From assembly GCA_022562335.1 (NCBI GenBank), contig JADFPM010000012.1, positions 1-21,913 of the forward strand: a stretch of DNA of 21,913 bases. Direction: 5' to 3'. How positions within the stretch are numbered: position 1 is the stretch's first letter; each line of letters begins with the position of its first letter. Under the pieces are notes generated by a model. That model saw only the letters and a list, made by a program, of their open reading frames with translations, was not told the DNA's origin and ran no database searches. The DNA comes from Chloroflexota bacterium (GTDB lineage Bacteria > Chloroflexota > Dehalococcoidia > Lucifugimonadales > UBA3495). The translations under genes and the position numbers were made by a program. Below, piece by piece: positions 1 through 7,812 of the stretch.

Positions 1-120
1 AGTTCGACAAGCCTGTCCTGAGCGTAGCCGAAGGGCTCACCACGAACGGGGGATGTCCTTCCCGCCCGTTCGTCCTGAGCCTGTCGAAGGATGTCCATTT
101 GGGATACACGGTTTTGAGAT
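1..120. repeat. Palindromic intergenic repeat, copy 1 (left end cut by window edge)
   Basis: The left arm begins TTCGACAAGCCTGTCCTGA and the right arm reads CCGTTCGTCCTGAGCC followed by TGTCGAA. The arms are imperfect reverse complements, so the unit can fold into a long hairpin. It ends with CGGTTTTGAGAT at 109-120. A second copy lies at 18834-18975 with the same arms and the same GGTTTTGAG end. It carries no coding frame. Repeats of this type are common between genes in environmental bacterial genomes; the resemblance to a MITE or REP-like element is inference. It sits just downstream of the SagB-type gene and could act as a transcription end structure. Confidence 0.75.
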
Positions 121-125
121 CGTTT

Positions 126-1712
126 CTACGCCTGCCGCCGCACGGGCCTGCCCAGGGCGGTGAGGAACATGACGCTTTTCCCCTGGGCATGGGGTGAAAA
201 GAACCGGGTCACGTCGTCGTCAAAAAACGTCAGGCCCGTGGCGCCCAAACGCTGGGCGTAGGCCCCCAGGTAGAGCCTTCCTCCCATGATGGCCGCCTCC
301 ATCTGGGCGACCCGGTAGCCCCGGTTGCCATACCGGTCCAGCACCGGGGCCAGGTCCGTTAGAAAATAGACATTGACCGAGGCGTCGGCCGCCAACTCCT
401 GGCCCAGGTCCAATTGTCCCGCCTGGTCCCTAAAATCCCCCTCTGCCAACTGCTCCAGCGCTTCCAGATCAGGGTGATAAACGTAGCTGCCGGAAGGCAG
501 TCCATCCACGTCATTGACGATCAAATACAGTTGGTTCAGCGGCCCTTGGTTCCCATCGGCAAAGTCGGCGGGAATACCCGTCACCGCACCCCTGAGCATG
601 TTGGAGAGTTGGGCGAAGCCGATGGGCGCCCGCCGGAACCGGCGGCTGGAACCCCGGCGTTGGATCGTCTCTTCGATGGATCTCACCGCTGTGATATCTG
701 CGGCCTGGTATTCCGAACCATTCTCAAGATTGAACAACGGCCCTCGAACCCCCAACCCGGTGGCCGGTGGACTGCCCGGAGATTGTTTGATGTCAACCAA
801 ATCTTGCAGCGTGGCCAAAGTGGAAGCGGCATGGATTTCGCGGATGGCCGGATAATCGACCCGGCTGTGGGAATAAGGTTGCACCTCCCAATCCAAGGTG
901 GTGAGTTCCGGCGCCATTGGCAACCGCTGTTGGGAATCCCGGCCCACCGCCACCATCTGCAGCGCCACCTCCGTGTTTTCGTCCAGGCCCAACAGCCGGT
1001 TCACCGGCCCATCCACAAAAGCCGAGACCAACCTTTGGGGCACCTTTCGCGCCGAGCCGGTGGCCAGCAGGTTGGCCAGAATGGTGCCGCTGTCCCAAAA
1101 GCAATGCCGGTACGCTCTAGCCTGGTATTTCCAGGAATTGCGCCAGAACACCGAAGACAAAACGAGGATGGCGGGAGCTTGGGCCACCGCCGCATCGCCA
1201 CCGGCGGCCTCCACCAGCACCTGCCGGTAGTCACCCTCCCGGAGTTGCCGCAGCGAAAAATCGTGGGCGCCGTAGTGGTAGACCCCCGCCTCCAGGCCGG
1301 CCGCGGGGCCGCAGACCAGGTAGAGCTCGATGTGGTAGAGGGCGCCGGTGCAGGCCGCGGCCCGGAAATACATCTTCCCGCCGCCGGGCAGATCGCCCGT
1401 CCTGATCACCCCGGCCGAATAGTACAGCAGCGCGGCCAAGTCTTGGACGGTGGGGAAAACGTCCCCCTGTTTCTCAGGTTCGGCCAATGCTTCAAACGCG
1501 GTCATCCCGGTGGCGGAGAAATCCGTGGGGAGTTGGCGCGGCCGTAGAGTCGTATAAACCTTAAAGGGAATGGGCTGGTTGTCCCACTCCATGTGGTGGG
1601 AATTTTGGTATACGCTCTGGTGGGAGTGGTTGGTCCCTTGGTGGTACCGCCAGGCGGCCTGGACATCCCGGTTGGAATGAACCGTCACCGGTGGAAATTC
1701 GGTATCCTGCAT
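126..1712 (-). CDS. SagB/ThcOx-type dehydrogenase, tandem nitroreductase domains
   Basis: A 528-residue protein with two nitroreductase-fold halves. The first runs from about 90 to 270 (PTVQDLAALLYYSAGV, then a GALYHIELYLV strand). The second runs from about 345 to 525 (IQRRGSSRRFRRAPIGFAQL, then QLYLIVNDVDGLPSGSYVYH). Each half carries the SagB-type signature of a GxY-YH strand followed by a substrate-lid region. Proteins of this family are FMN-dependent oxidases; the best-known members oxidise azolines to azoles in peptide natural products. No YcaO cyclodehydratase or precursor peptide is visible nearby, so the substrate is unknown and a stand-alone redox role is equally likely. It starts at ATG 1712 with a weak GGGGTG site upstream. 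A strong terminator separates it from the upstream MoaD-like gene, so it has its own transcript. Family call is firm, function is not. Confidence 0.85.
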   Translation of the reverse strand: MQDTEFPPVTVHSNRDVQAAWRYHQGTNHSHQSVYQNSHHMEWDNQPIPFKVYTTLRPRQLPTDFSATGMTAFEALAEPEKQGDVFPTVQDLAALLYYSAGVIRTGDLPGGGKMYFRAAACTGALYHIELYLVCGPAAGLEAGVYHYGAHDFSLRQLREGDYRQVLVEAAGGDAAVAQAPAILVLSSVFWRNSWKYQARAYRHCFWDSGTILANLLATGSARKVPQRLVSAFVDGPVNRLLGLDENTEVALQMVAVGRDSQQRLPMAPELTTLDWEVQPYSHSRVDYPAIREIHAASTLATLQDLVDIKQSPGSPPATGLGVRGPLFNLENGSEYQAADITAVRSIEETIQRRGSSRRFRRAPIGFAQLSNMLRGAVTGIPADFADGNQGPLNQLYLIVNDVDGLPSGSYVYHPDLEALEQLAEGDFRDQAGQLDLGQELAADASVNVYFLTDLAPVLDRYGNRGYRVAQMEAAIMGGRLYLGAYAQRLGATGLTFFDDDVTRFFSPHAQGKSVMFLTALGRPVRRQA

Positions 1713-1744
1713 GATCGCGCACCCCGAACCCTCAAGAGAGAATC

Positions 1745-1781
1745 AAAACGGGGCGGACCCATGGGTCCACCCCGTCGTTTT
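1745..1781 (-). terminator. Intrinsic terminator after the hydroxylase/MoaD transcript
   Basis: The arms ACGGGG-c-GGACCC and GGGTCC-a-CCCCGT (1748-1775) form a long GC-rich stem with an almost absent loop. It is flanked by AAAACG on one side and CGTTTT on the other, so a U tract follows in either direction. It lies between the MoaD-like stop and the SagB-type start, both on the minus strand. It most likely ends the upstream transcript. The symmetry means it could also work in the plus direction, but no plus gene needs it. Confidence 0.8.
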
Positions 1782-1820
1782 CAACACCGTCAACCTGGAG
1801 ACCCGAAACCCTTGATCTTC

Positions 1821-1865
1821 CGGGTAAGCCGCTTCCGGGTAAGCCGCTTCCGGGTTAGCCGCCTC
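1821..1865. repeat. Three tandem 15-bp repeats overlapping the MoaD-like stop codon
   Basis: The unit CGGGTAAGCCGCTTC occurs at 1821-1835 and 1836-1850, with a variant CGGGTTAGCCGCCTC at 1851-1865. The third unit contains the stop codon of the MoaD-like gene (TAA on the minus strand). In the other two units the equivalent triplet is TTA, so they would read on as Gly-Leu-Pro-Gly-Ser if joined in frame. This looks like a slippage expansion of the 3' end of the gene. Confidence 0.85.
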
Positions 1866-2124
1866 CGATGGCGGGCAAGAAATGGACTTCGCTGTTCTCT
1901 TCGACCCGTTCCAGCAACCCCAGCTGGCTGGCTTCGCCGTCGACGATCACCGCCACCCCCGGCAACAGGTCATCCTCTCCCTCATCGCAAAGCCGCGCCT
2001 TGGTCCCCGGAAACTGGGATTCCAGGTTGTTGATTATCTGCCGCACTGTCCTCCCTTCGACCTGGACCCTCTGCTGGCCATCGGTCAAGCTTTGCATCCC
2101 CGTGGGAATCCACACATCCGCCAT
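1855..2124 (-). CDS. MoaD/ThiS-family ubiquitin-like sulfur carrier
   Basis: An 89-residue beta-grasp protein. It begins MADVWIPTGMQSLTDGQQRV, has the family's helix segment VRQIINNLESQFPG and ends LPAIGGG. The C-terminal Gly-Gly is the defining feature: it is adenylated and loaded with sulfur as a thiocarboxylate for molybdopterin or thiamin synthesis, or for other sulfur transfers. The gene starts 28 bp after the molybdopterin-dependent hydroxylase on the same strand, which suggests co-transcription and a role in Mo-cofactor supply. No MoaE, MoeB or ThiF partner is present in the window, so MoaD versus ThiS versus a dedicated carrier is unresolved. A possible AGGTAGGCGG ribosome site precedes ATG 2124. 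Tandem repeats begin right at its stop codon. Confidence 0.85.
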   Translation of the reverse strand: MADVWIPTGMQSLTDGQQRVQVEGRTVRQIINNLESQFPGTKARLCDEGEDDLLPGVAVIVDGEASQLGLLERVEENSEVHFLPAIGGG

Positions 2125-2152
2125 GACTAACCGCCTACCTGGGCCAAATACG

Positions 2153-4474
2153 CTATTTGCCTTCTTTTTCCCACAAGGCCTCCAGGATGACCCCGGGGCT
2201 CATGGGAAGCCGGTCGAGCCTCACCCCCAGCGCGGCGTGGATAGCATTGGAAATAGCGGCCATGGGAGGGACTATGGGAACTTCACCCACGCCCCGGACC
2301 CCGAAGGGGTGGTTGGGATTGGCGACTTCCACAATGACGGTGTCGATCATCGGGAGGTCCAGACTGGTGGGCATCCGATAGTCCAGGAAGGTGGAATTCA
2401 TCATCACACCCTGATCGTTGGTGAAATACTCTTCGTTCAAACCCCAGCCGATGCCCTGCACCGCGCCGCCCTGGATCTGGCCTTCCACGTATCCGGGGTG
2501 GATGGCCTTGCCCACGTCCTGGACCGCGGTGTACCGCAATATGGTCACCTTGCCAGTGTCGGGGTCCACTTCCACGTCCACTATGTGGGTGGCGATGACC
2601 GGTCCCGCCCCGCCGGGGTTCACACCGGCATGCCCGGTGATGGGCCCGCCGGTGGCATTCTGCCGGGCGGCCACCTGCCGGAAGGTCAATTTCAGTTCGG
2701 GGTCAGATTTGTGCTGCAATACGCCATCCACGTATTCCACGTTATCTTCGGAGATATCCCAGATCTTGGCGGCCCGGGCTATCATCTGGCGCTTCACATC
2801 CTGGGCGGCCTCATAACAGGCCCAACCGGTCTTGAAGGTCGCGCCGCTGCCGCCGCTGTTGGAGGTGAATCCCACCGACTCGGTATCGCCGACCGAGGGT
2901 TTGATGTCCTCCACCGCGATACCCAAAACCTCGGCTGCCTGCTGGGCGAAAGCCACCCGGGTGCCGCTGAGGTCGGCGGAACCTTCCACCAGATTAACGG
3001 TTCCATCCGAGTTGACTATGGCCACGGCGCTGGCCGGGCCGGTGCCGTTGCCCCAGAACCCGCTGGCCACGCCCCTGCCCCGGTTGGGGCCTTCCAGGGG
3101 CGCCGAATAGTGGGGGTGCTCCTTGGCGGCGGTGAGGGTTTCCACAAAGCCCACGTAGGGCATCAGCGGGCCGGTGGCCCGGCGGGTGCCCTCTTTGGCG
3201 CTGTTAAGCAATCGAAATTCGATGGGGTCCATACCCAGCTTCTCGCAAAGCTCGTCGATCGCCGTCTCCATGGCGAAGGCCGCGGCCGGCGCGCCGGGCG
3301 CCCTGTAGGCGGCCGACTTGGGCTTGTTGACCACCACATCGATCCCTTCCAAGTAGGTGTTGGGAATATCGTATGGAGAGAAGATGCAGTTGCAGCCGCC
3401 GGGCACCGGGGAGCCGGGGAATGCGCCCGACTCGAAGGTCAAATGGGCTTCGGCCGCCAGCAGCTTGCCGTCGTTGGTGGCGCCCAGTTTCACCCGAACG
3501 TTGGTGCCCGAGGTGGGGCCGCTGGCCTCAAAAACCTCGGTCCGGGACATGGTGACTTTCACCGGCCGGTTGGCCTTCTTGGCCAAGAGCGCCGCCACCG
3601 GCTCGGAATAGATGATTCCCTTGGCGCCGAAACCGCCTCCGATCTCCATCGGTATCACTTTGATCTTGGAAACGGGCATTCCCAGCAACCTGGACATCAG
3701 GTCTCTAACGTTGAAGTGCCCCTGGGTGCTGGACCATACCGTCAGGCTCCCATCGGTGTTCCACTGGGCGGTCCCCGTGTGGGGCTCGATGTATCCCTGG
3801 TGGACGGCCGAAGTGTTGGTCTCCTTCTCCACGATCACATCGGATTCCTGGAAACCCTTTTCGATGTCGCCCATCTTGAACTCGAATTTGTTGGCAAGGT
3901 TGGTCCCCTTGCTGGTGTCGTCGTCGGGCTTATAGCCTCCCGCCCGCAGTCCCGGGTTGGACAGGCTCTGCAAGCGTTCGTGGAGGATCGGCGCGTCATC
4001 CTTCAAGGCGTCCCGGAAGTTCACCACCGGCTTGAGCACTTCGTAGTCCACCTTGATGGCGGCCAGGGCTTCCTCGGCCAGGTGGGGGCTGTCGGCCGCC
4101 ACCCCCGCTATGGCGTGGCCTTTGTAAAGGGCCTTGTCGTAGGCCAGCACGTTGTTGCTCATAAACCGCAGGTTGTGGATGGAACCCTCGGCCAGGTCCT
4201 CTACCTTGCCCGAAGGCTGTTCCCAGTCTGCCGAGGTTACCACCGCGTGCACGCCGGGCATCGCCAACGCTTTGCTGGCGTCGATGGACTTGATCTTGGC
4301 ATGGGCGTGCGGGCTCCTCAATATCTTGCCATGCAACAATCCTTGCAATTGGATGTCCGCGCCATACTGCGCCCGGCCCGTGACTTTATCCGCACCATCA
4401 TGGCGAATGGGCCTGGAGCCCACCACCTTGAATTCTTTCGTTGAAAGGACCACGTTCGGTTGATAGTCCGCCAT
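2153..4474 (-). CDS. Xanthine dehydrogenase/aldehyde oxidase-family molybdopterin-binding subunit
   Basis: A 773-residue large subunit of a molybdenum hydroxylase. It starts with KVVGSRPIRHDGADKVTGRA, the usual N-terminal a/b-hammerhead entry. It then has QGYIEPHTGTAQW (226-238), GGGFGAKG (279-286), SAAYRAPGAPAA (387-398) and GVGEVPIVPP with the conserved active-site Glu at about 731. The AYRAPG loop is the xanthine dehydrogenase/aldehyde oxidase type, not the AYRCSFR loop of form I CO dehydrogenase. These enzymes hydroxylate carbonyl-activated or heterocyclic carbons using Mo-pterin and water. The FAD and 2Fe-2S subunits normally encoded beside it are absent from both sides here. A strong GGGAGG site lies 6 nt before ATG 4474. 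The MoaD-like gene follows. Substrate cannot be read from sequence. Confidence 0.92.
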   Translation of the reverse strand: MADYQPNVVLSTKEFKVVGSRPIRHDGADKVTGRAQYGADIQLQGLLHGKILRSPHAHAKIKSIDASKALAMPGVHAVVTSADWEQPSGKVEDLAEGSIHNLRFMSNNVLAYDKALYKGHAIAGVAADSPHLAEEALAAIKVDYEVLKPVVNFRDALKDDAPILHERLQSLSNPGLRAGGYKPDDDTSKGTNLANKFEFKMGDIEKGFQESDVIVEKETNTSAVHQGYIEPHTGTAQWNTDGSLTVWSSTQGHFNVRDLMSRLLGMPVSKIKVIPMEIGGGFGAKGIIYSEPVAALLAKKANRPVKVTMSRTEVFEASGPTSGTNVRVKLGATNDGKLLAAEAHLTFESGAFPGSPVPGGCNCIFSPYDIPNTYLEGIDVVVNKPKSAAYRAPGAPAAAFAMETAIDELCEKLGMDPIEFRLLNSAKEGTRRATGPLMPYVGFVETLTAAKEHPHYSAPLEGPNRGRGVASGFWGNGTGPASAVAIVNSDGTVNLVEGSADLSGTRVAFAQQAAEVLGIAVEDIKPSVGDTESVGFTSNSGGSGATFKTGWACYEAAQDVKRQMIARAAKIWDISEDNVEYVDGVLQHKSDPELKLTFRQVAARQNATGGPITGHAGVNPGGAGPVIATHIVDVEVDPDTGKVTILRYTAVQDVGKAIHPGYVEGQIQGGAVQGIGWGLNEEYFTNDQGVMMNSTFLDYRMPTSLDLPMIDTVIVEVANPNHPFGVRGVGEVPIVPPMAAISNAIHAALGVRLDRLPMSPGVILEALWEKEGK

Positions 4475-5011
4475 ATTTTTCCTCCCAGTGATTCACGACT
4501 GCGAGCTTCGTTCTGGAGTCTCGCCATATATTATCATAGATTGGCGGGAGGCCTGGCATTTGGAGCTTCGATCCAAAATCGGAGAGCCGTGTCCGAAGGA
4601 GCATGGACAGGATGATCATCAAGACTTGCCGCAACGGCGGCCGGAGAAAAGAAGACAACCACAACGCGCCATGAACGCCTGCTACAGCGCGGCACCTTCC
4701 TGGAGCCGGCGTAGCACGACACCGGCATGCCGGACAGCGCCATCATCCTCGTGAGGGAGGGAGAAATCGAGAGCAGCCGGTATTTGCTGGTGGGGCCTTT
4801 GGCCCACTGGGGAGATGGGGAGATGAACAGATGGACGCCAATCGATGGTTGGCTCGCCCCGCAACCATTTCAAGGTCACCGGCAACATTCGCGAGTATTA
4901 TAGTGATGCCACCCGGCTGGCCCATGGCAGCGGAGCCAGACCTTTGTCATCGCCGCCGTACCCATAGCCACCGGCGCTGACATCCGGGTGGGTTTTGAGG
5001 ACAGGCCTCGC
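4475..5011. other. 537-bp intergenic stretch, no convincing gene
   Basis: No frame here has a start, ribosome site and recognisable product together. Near the left end an AT-rich patch (4526-4543) includes a minus-strand TATGAT at 4533-4538 that could be the -10 of the hydroxylase gene; no -35 is evident. On the plus strand, coding-like fragments jump frames and hit stops. One is SAIILVREGEIESSRYLLVG (about 4736-4795); others are HFKVTGNIREYYSDATRLA (about 4866-4922) and QTFVIAAVPIATGADIRVGF (about 4938-4997). They may be remains of one decayed gene. I do not recognise the family. Confidence 0.4.
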
Positions 5012-5404
5012 CTACAACGCCGCGGCCCGGCCCTGGCGGACCAGTTTTTGGGCGCCCGCGACGGCCAACTCCAAGGCTCCCTCGTCCCAGGGCTTGATCA
5101 CGTAACCCCATGCTCCTGCCGTGAGCGCTTTCATCACATCTTCGCCCTGCCCTTTGGCGCTGACCATGATCACCGGGATGTTTTGCGTGGCCGGGCCGGC
5201 TTTCAGTTCGCCCAGTACTTGGAGTCCGTCCATCACCGGCATCATCAAATCCAGCAAAATGATGTCCGGACGTTGGGAGATGGCTTTATCCAGGCCAATG
5301 CCTCCGTCCTCGGCTTCAATAACCTCGAATCCCATATCCGCGATGGTATCCACCAGCAGATTTCTGATGTCCGTATCATCCTCAACCACAAGAATCTTGG
5401 TCAT
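5012..5404 (-). CDS. Single-domain response regulator (CheY-like receiver)
   Basis: A 130-residue receiver domain with nothing attached. The acidic pocket is E8-D9-D10, the phospho-acceptor is D52 in LLDLMMPVMDG, the switch Ser is S82 in VSAKG and the conserved Lys is K104 in YVIKPW. Such stand-alone receivers relay phosphate between proteins or bind a target directly; there is no DNA-binding output. It is the last gene of a tight three-gene set, 20 bp after the receiver-ATPase gene, so it is probably phosphorylated by the histidine kinase encoded first. The KPW-E/D motif after the Lys is shared with its neighbour's receiver, suggesting a duplication. Start ATG 5404 has a GGGGGC site upstream. 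Confidence 0.93.
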   Translation of the reverse strand: MTKILVVEDDTDIRNLLVDTIADMGFEVIEAEDGGIGLDKAISQRPDIILLDLMMPVMDGLQVLGELKAGPATQNIPVIMVSAKGQGEDVMKALTAGAWGYVIKPWDEGALELAVAGAQKLVRQGRAAAL

Positions 5405-5424
5405 TCAACTTGCCCCCACAGATG

Positions 5425-6504
5425 CTAACCTCTGACTCTGGTTATCGGGCTAACCCGTATTCCCAACCCCGGCTCCACGTCGAAGTTGACAATGTCGCCG
5501 GTGATAGCCTGGGCATTGCGGATTTTGCATACCTCCAGCGACTTCACCAACTTAGCCCCTACCTTTTCCACGCTCAGCCTCAGATGCGTGTCACACAAAG
5601 CGCCGAGGCGGATGAGTAGCTTCTCTTCAAATGCTTGGGAGTGGGCCACCAGAATGATGGTCCTTCCCTCGGCGCACAAGCGCTTGCAAGATGAAAAGAA
5701 TCTTGTGATGGTCTTCTCCTCGCTGTAAGCAGCAAGGTTGGTGATAGCATCAACGACGATCACCCTATACCGGTTGGGAAGTTCCTCAATGTTTTCGACC
5801 AATTCGTCCATCACCCGTTCGGGGTCCGTGTCCGCGGTGGGCTCTTCCAATTGATCGATTCGAAGGTTGCCGTTTCGTATATATGACGACACTTTCAGGC
5901 CGATGGAGGCCATCTGGGGAACAAGCGCCTCGGCGGTGCTCTCGGAGGTGAAGTATGCGATGCAGCGGCGGCCCAGGAGGGCCCCATAGGTAAGTTGCTG
6001 GCAAAGTACGCTTTTGCCCGCCGATGATTCCCCTTCTATCAGGCTCAACGACCCCAGGGGTATCCCGCCTCCCAACTTACCGTCCAGTATCTCGTTCTCG
6101 ACCTTTATGACCTCTTGGGCCACTGCGTCGCTGACGGTTTCCTCGGCCAGGGCTACCCTGACCACTGCCTCCACTACTCCCGGCTCCCATGGCTTGCAGA
6201 TATAGTGTTTGATGCCCAGGTCCATCCCCATCTTTTCGCCCTCGTAAGCCGGCACCGCGGTCAAAAGGATCACGGGCAGTTCCTGGGTATAGGGGTCTTC
6301 TTTCAGCCTCCACAAAACCTCAAACCCGTCCATGCCGGGCATCGATATGTCCAGCAGCATGATATCGGGCTGGTCGCGGGACGCTCTTGCCAGGGCGGAC
6401 TCGCCGTTGGCGGCCTCGATCACCTGAAAACCAGCGTCCAGCAGGGTATCCGCCAGCAACTCCCGAATGTCGCTTTCATCATCTACCACCAGCACTGTCG
6501 CCAT
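5425..6504 (-). CDS. Receiver domain fused to FlaH/ArlH-like RecA-fold ATPase
   Basis: A 359-residue two-part protein. Residues 1-120 are a receiver: DDE at 8-10, phospho-acceptor D52 in LLDISMPGMDG, Lys104 in ICKPW. From about 132 to the end comes a RecA/KaiC-superfamily ATPase that resembles archaellum protein FlaH (ArlH). It has GGGIPLGSLSLIEGESSAGKS with Walker A at 158-165, VIVVDAIT with Walker B Asp at 252, and a C-terminus VNFDVEPGLGIRVSPIT very like the FlaH ending. In archaea FlaH binds ATP and docks on the archaellum motor ATPase. Here no FlaI, FlaJ or other motility gene is visible, so the phospho-receiver probably controls a different partner. It has an excellent GGAGGAG site before ATG 6504 and lies 51 bp after the kinase gene. 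Domain calls are strong; the role is inferred. Confidence 0.9.
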   Translation of the reverse strand: MATVLVVDDESDIRELLADTLLDAGFQVIEAANGESALARASRDQPDIMLLDISMPGMDGFEVLWRLKEDPYTQELPVILLTAVPAYEGEKMGMDLGIKHYICKPWEPGVVEAVVRVALAEETVSDAVAQEVIKVENEILDGKLGGGIPLGSLSLIEGESSAGKSVLCQQLTYGALLGRRCIAYFTSESTAEALVPQMASIGLKVSSYIRNGNLRIDQLEEPTADTDPERVMDELVENIEELPNRYRVIVVDAITNLAAYSEEKTITRFFSSCKRLCAEGRTIILVAHSQAFEEKLLIRLGALCDTHLRLSVEKVGAKLVKSLEVCKIRNAQAITGDIVNFDVEPGLGIRVSPITRVRG

Positions 6505-6555
6505 TTAGCGTCTCCTCCAGACCGGGCCGCAACCATCTCAGATCAAGCTTTTGGG

Positions 6556-7812
6556 TTAAGACGTCACCAATGGTTCTTGCTCGGTTTCGGCCTGGTCCTC
6601 CTGACTGGAACCGGCGGCCGCGCTTGGCCATAGGCAACTGAAAGTCGTACCTTGGCCTTCCTTGCTCTCCACCCAGATGCTCCCGCCGTGGGCTTCCACC
6701 AAATGCTTGGTGATATATAGGCCAAGGCCGGTCCCCGACGCCTCTCTGGTGAAGGAGTTGTCTGCCCGGAAGAACTTGGTGAATAGTTTGGCCTGGTCCT
6801 CTTGGGATATTCCAATGCCCTGATCGCTTACCTCTATTTGGGCCGCCTCCCCTTGGCGGCTGACGGAAATGGTCACCGTGGTTCCTGCCGGAGAGTATTT
6901 GCAGGCATTGCTAAGAAGGTTGCTTATCACCTGGGCGAACCTGAGCTGGTCCGCCCATATCTCAGTTGGGCAATCTGGGGACGGCATGAACGAAACCCTG
7001 ATCTGCTTCTCCTGAAATTGGGTGCGCAACGACTTGATGGATTCCCCGATCTCCTGGGCCAGATCGAGGTTGCGCAAGCTCAATTCCAGACATCCCGCCT
7101 CAATGCGGCTGATGTCCAGCAGATCGTCCACCAGGTTTTTTAAGCGATGGGCGTTGTTGCGCACCGTTTCCATATACCGTTGCTGCCTCTCGTTCAGAGG
7201 TCCCACCGTGTCTTGGCGCAACAGCATCCGGTCCACGTAACCCACGATGCTGGTCAAAGGCGTTTTTAACTCATGGGTGGCGGTGGAGAGGATCTGGGTT
7301 TTGGCCAGGGATGCTTGTTCCAGTTCCTCGTTTTTCTTCTCCAACTCTGCCAGGGCCAACTCCAAGCTCAGGCTTTTCTCCTGCAAGTCGTTGAAATAAG
7401 CCGACTTTCGCCGGTCCATCTCCCACTTGGATTGGATGGCCGAACCAACCCTGGCCAGCATCTCCTCGAAATTCGGCGGTTTGGTGATGTAGTCCACCGC
7501 TCCCGAAGCCAAAGCCTTGGTCAATCCCGATACCTCGGAGTCCCCGGTGATCATGATCACCGGGATATCCCTAAGGTGGGGATCGCCTTTCAAGCGGGCG
7601 CACGCCGTCACGCCATCCATCTCAGGCATGTTTACATCCATCAGTATCAGGTCCACCGGTGAGACGGCGGCGGACGGGTCGTCCAGGCCCAGGAGAGCAA
7701 AGGCCTCATCTGCCGATTCAGCGGTAACGATGTCCGTGTACCCGCCGCCGCCCAGCACGGTTTTAAGCACATCCCGCACGGTGTCTTGATCATCAACGAT
7801 CAGAATGCTCAT
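6556..7812 (-). CDS. Hybrid histidine kinase with N-terminal receiver
   Basis: A 418-residue soluble protein. An N-terminal receiver (1-125; DD at 7-8, phospho-acceptor D59 in LILMDVNMPEMDG, Lys111 in YITKP) is joined by a coiled coil of about 130-172 to a HisKA domain. The phosphorylated His is H180 in STATHELKTPLTS. The ATPase domain follows with NLLSNACKYS (N box), DQGIGI (G1) and GTGLGLYI (G2). No transmembrane or PAS sensor segment exists, so the input is probably phosphate received at D59 or a binding partner. I chose ATG 7812 because a GGGTGA site sits just upstream and the receiver fold begins with MSILIVDDQ; an upstream in-frame extension to 7875 adds 21 residues unlike a receiver. 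It heads the signalling operon. Confidence 0.93.
   Translation of the reverse strand: MSILIVDDQDTVRDVLKTVLGGGGYTDIVTAESADEAFALLGLDDPSAAVSPVDLILMDVNMPEMDGVTACARLKGDPHLRDIPVIMITGDSEVSGLTKALASGAVDYITKPPNFEEMLARVGSAIQSKWEMDRRKSAYFNDLQEKSLSLELALAELEKKNEELEQASLAKTQILSTATHELKTPLTSIVGYVDRMLLRQDTVGPLNERQQRYMETVRNNAHRLKNLVDDLLDISRIEAGCLELSLRNLDLAQEIGESIKSLRTQFQEKQIRVSFMPSPDCPTEIWADQLRFAQVISNLLSNACKYSPAGTTVTISVSRQGEAAQIEVSDQGIGISQEDQAKLFTKFFRADNSFTREASGTGLGLYITKHLVEAHGGSIWVESKEGQGTTFSCLWPSAAAGSSQEDQAETEQEPLVTS

Noticed and set aside
1868..4444. A very long open frame on the plus strand opposite the molybdenum hydroxylase
   Set aside because: It lies antisense to a gene with clear family motifs, has no ribosome site, and its His/Gly/Pro/Arg-rich product is typical of the complement of GC-rich coding DNA.
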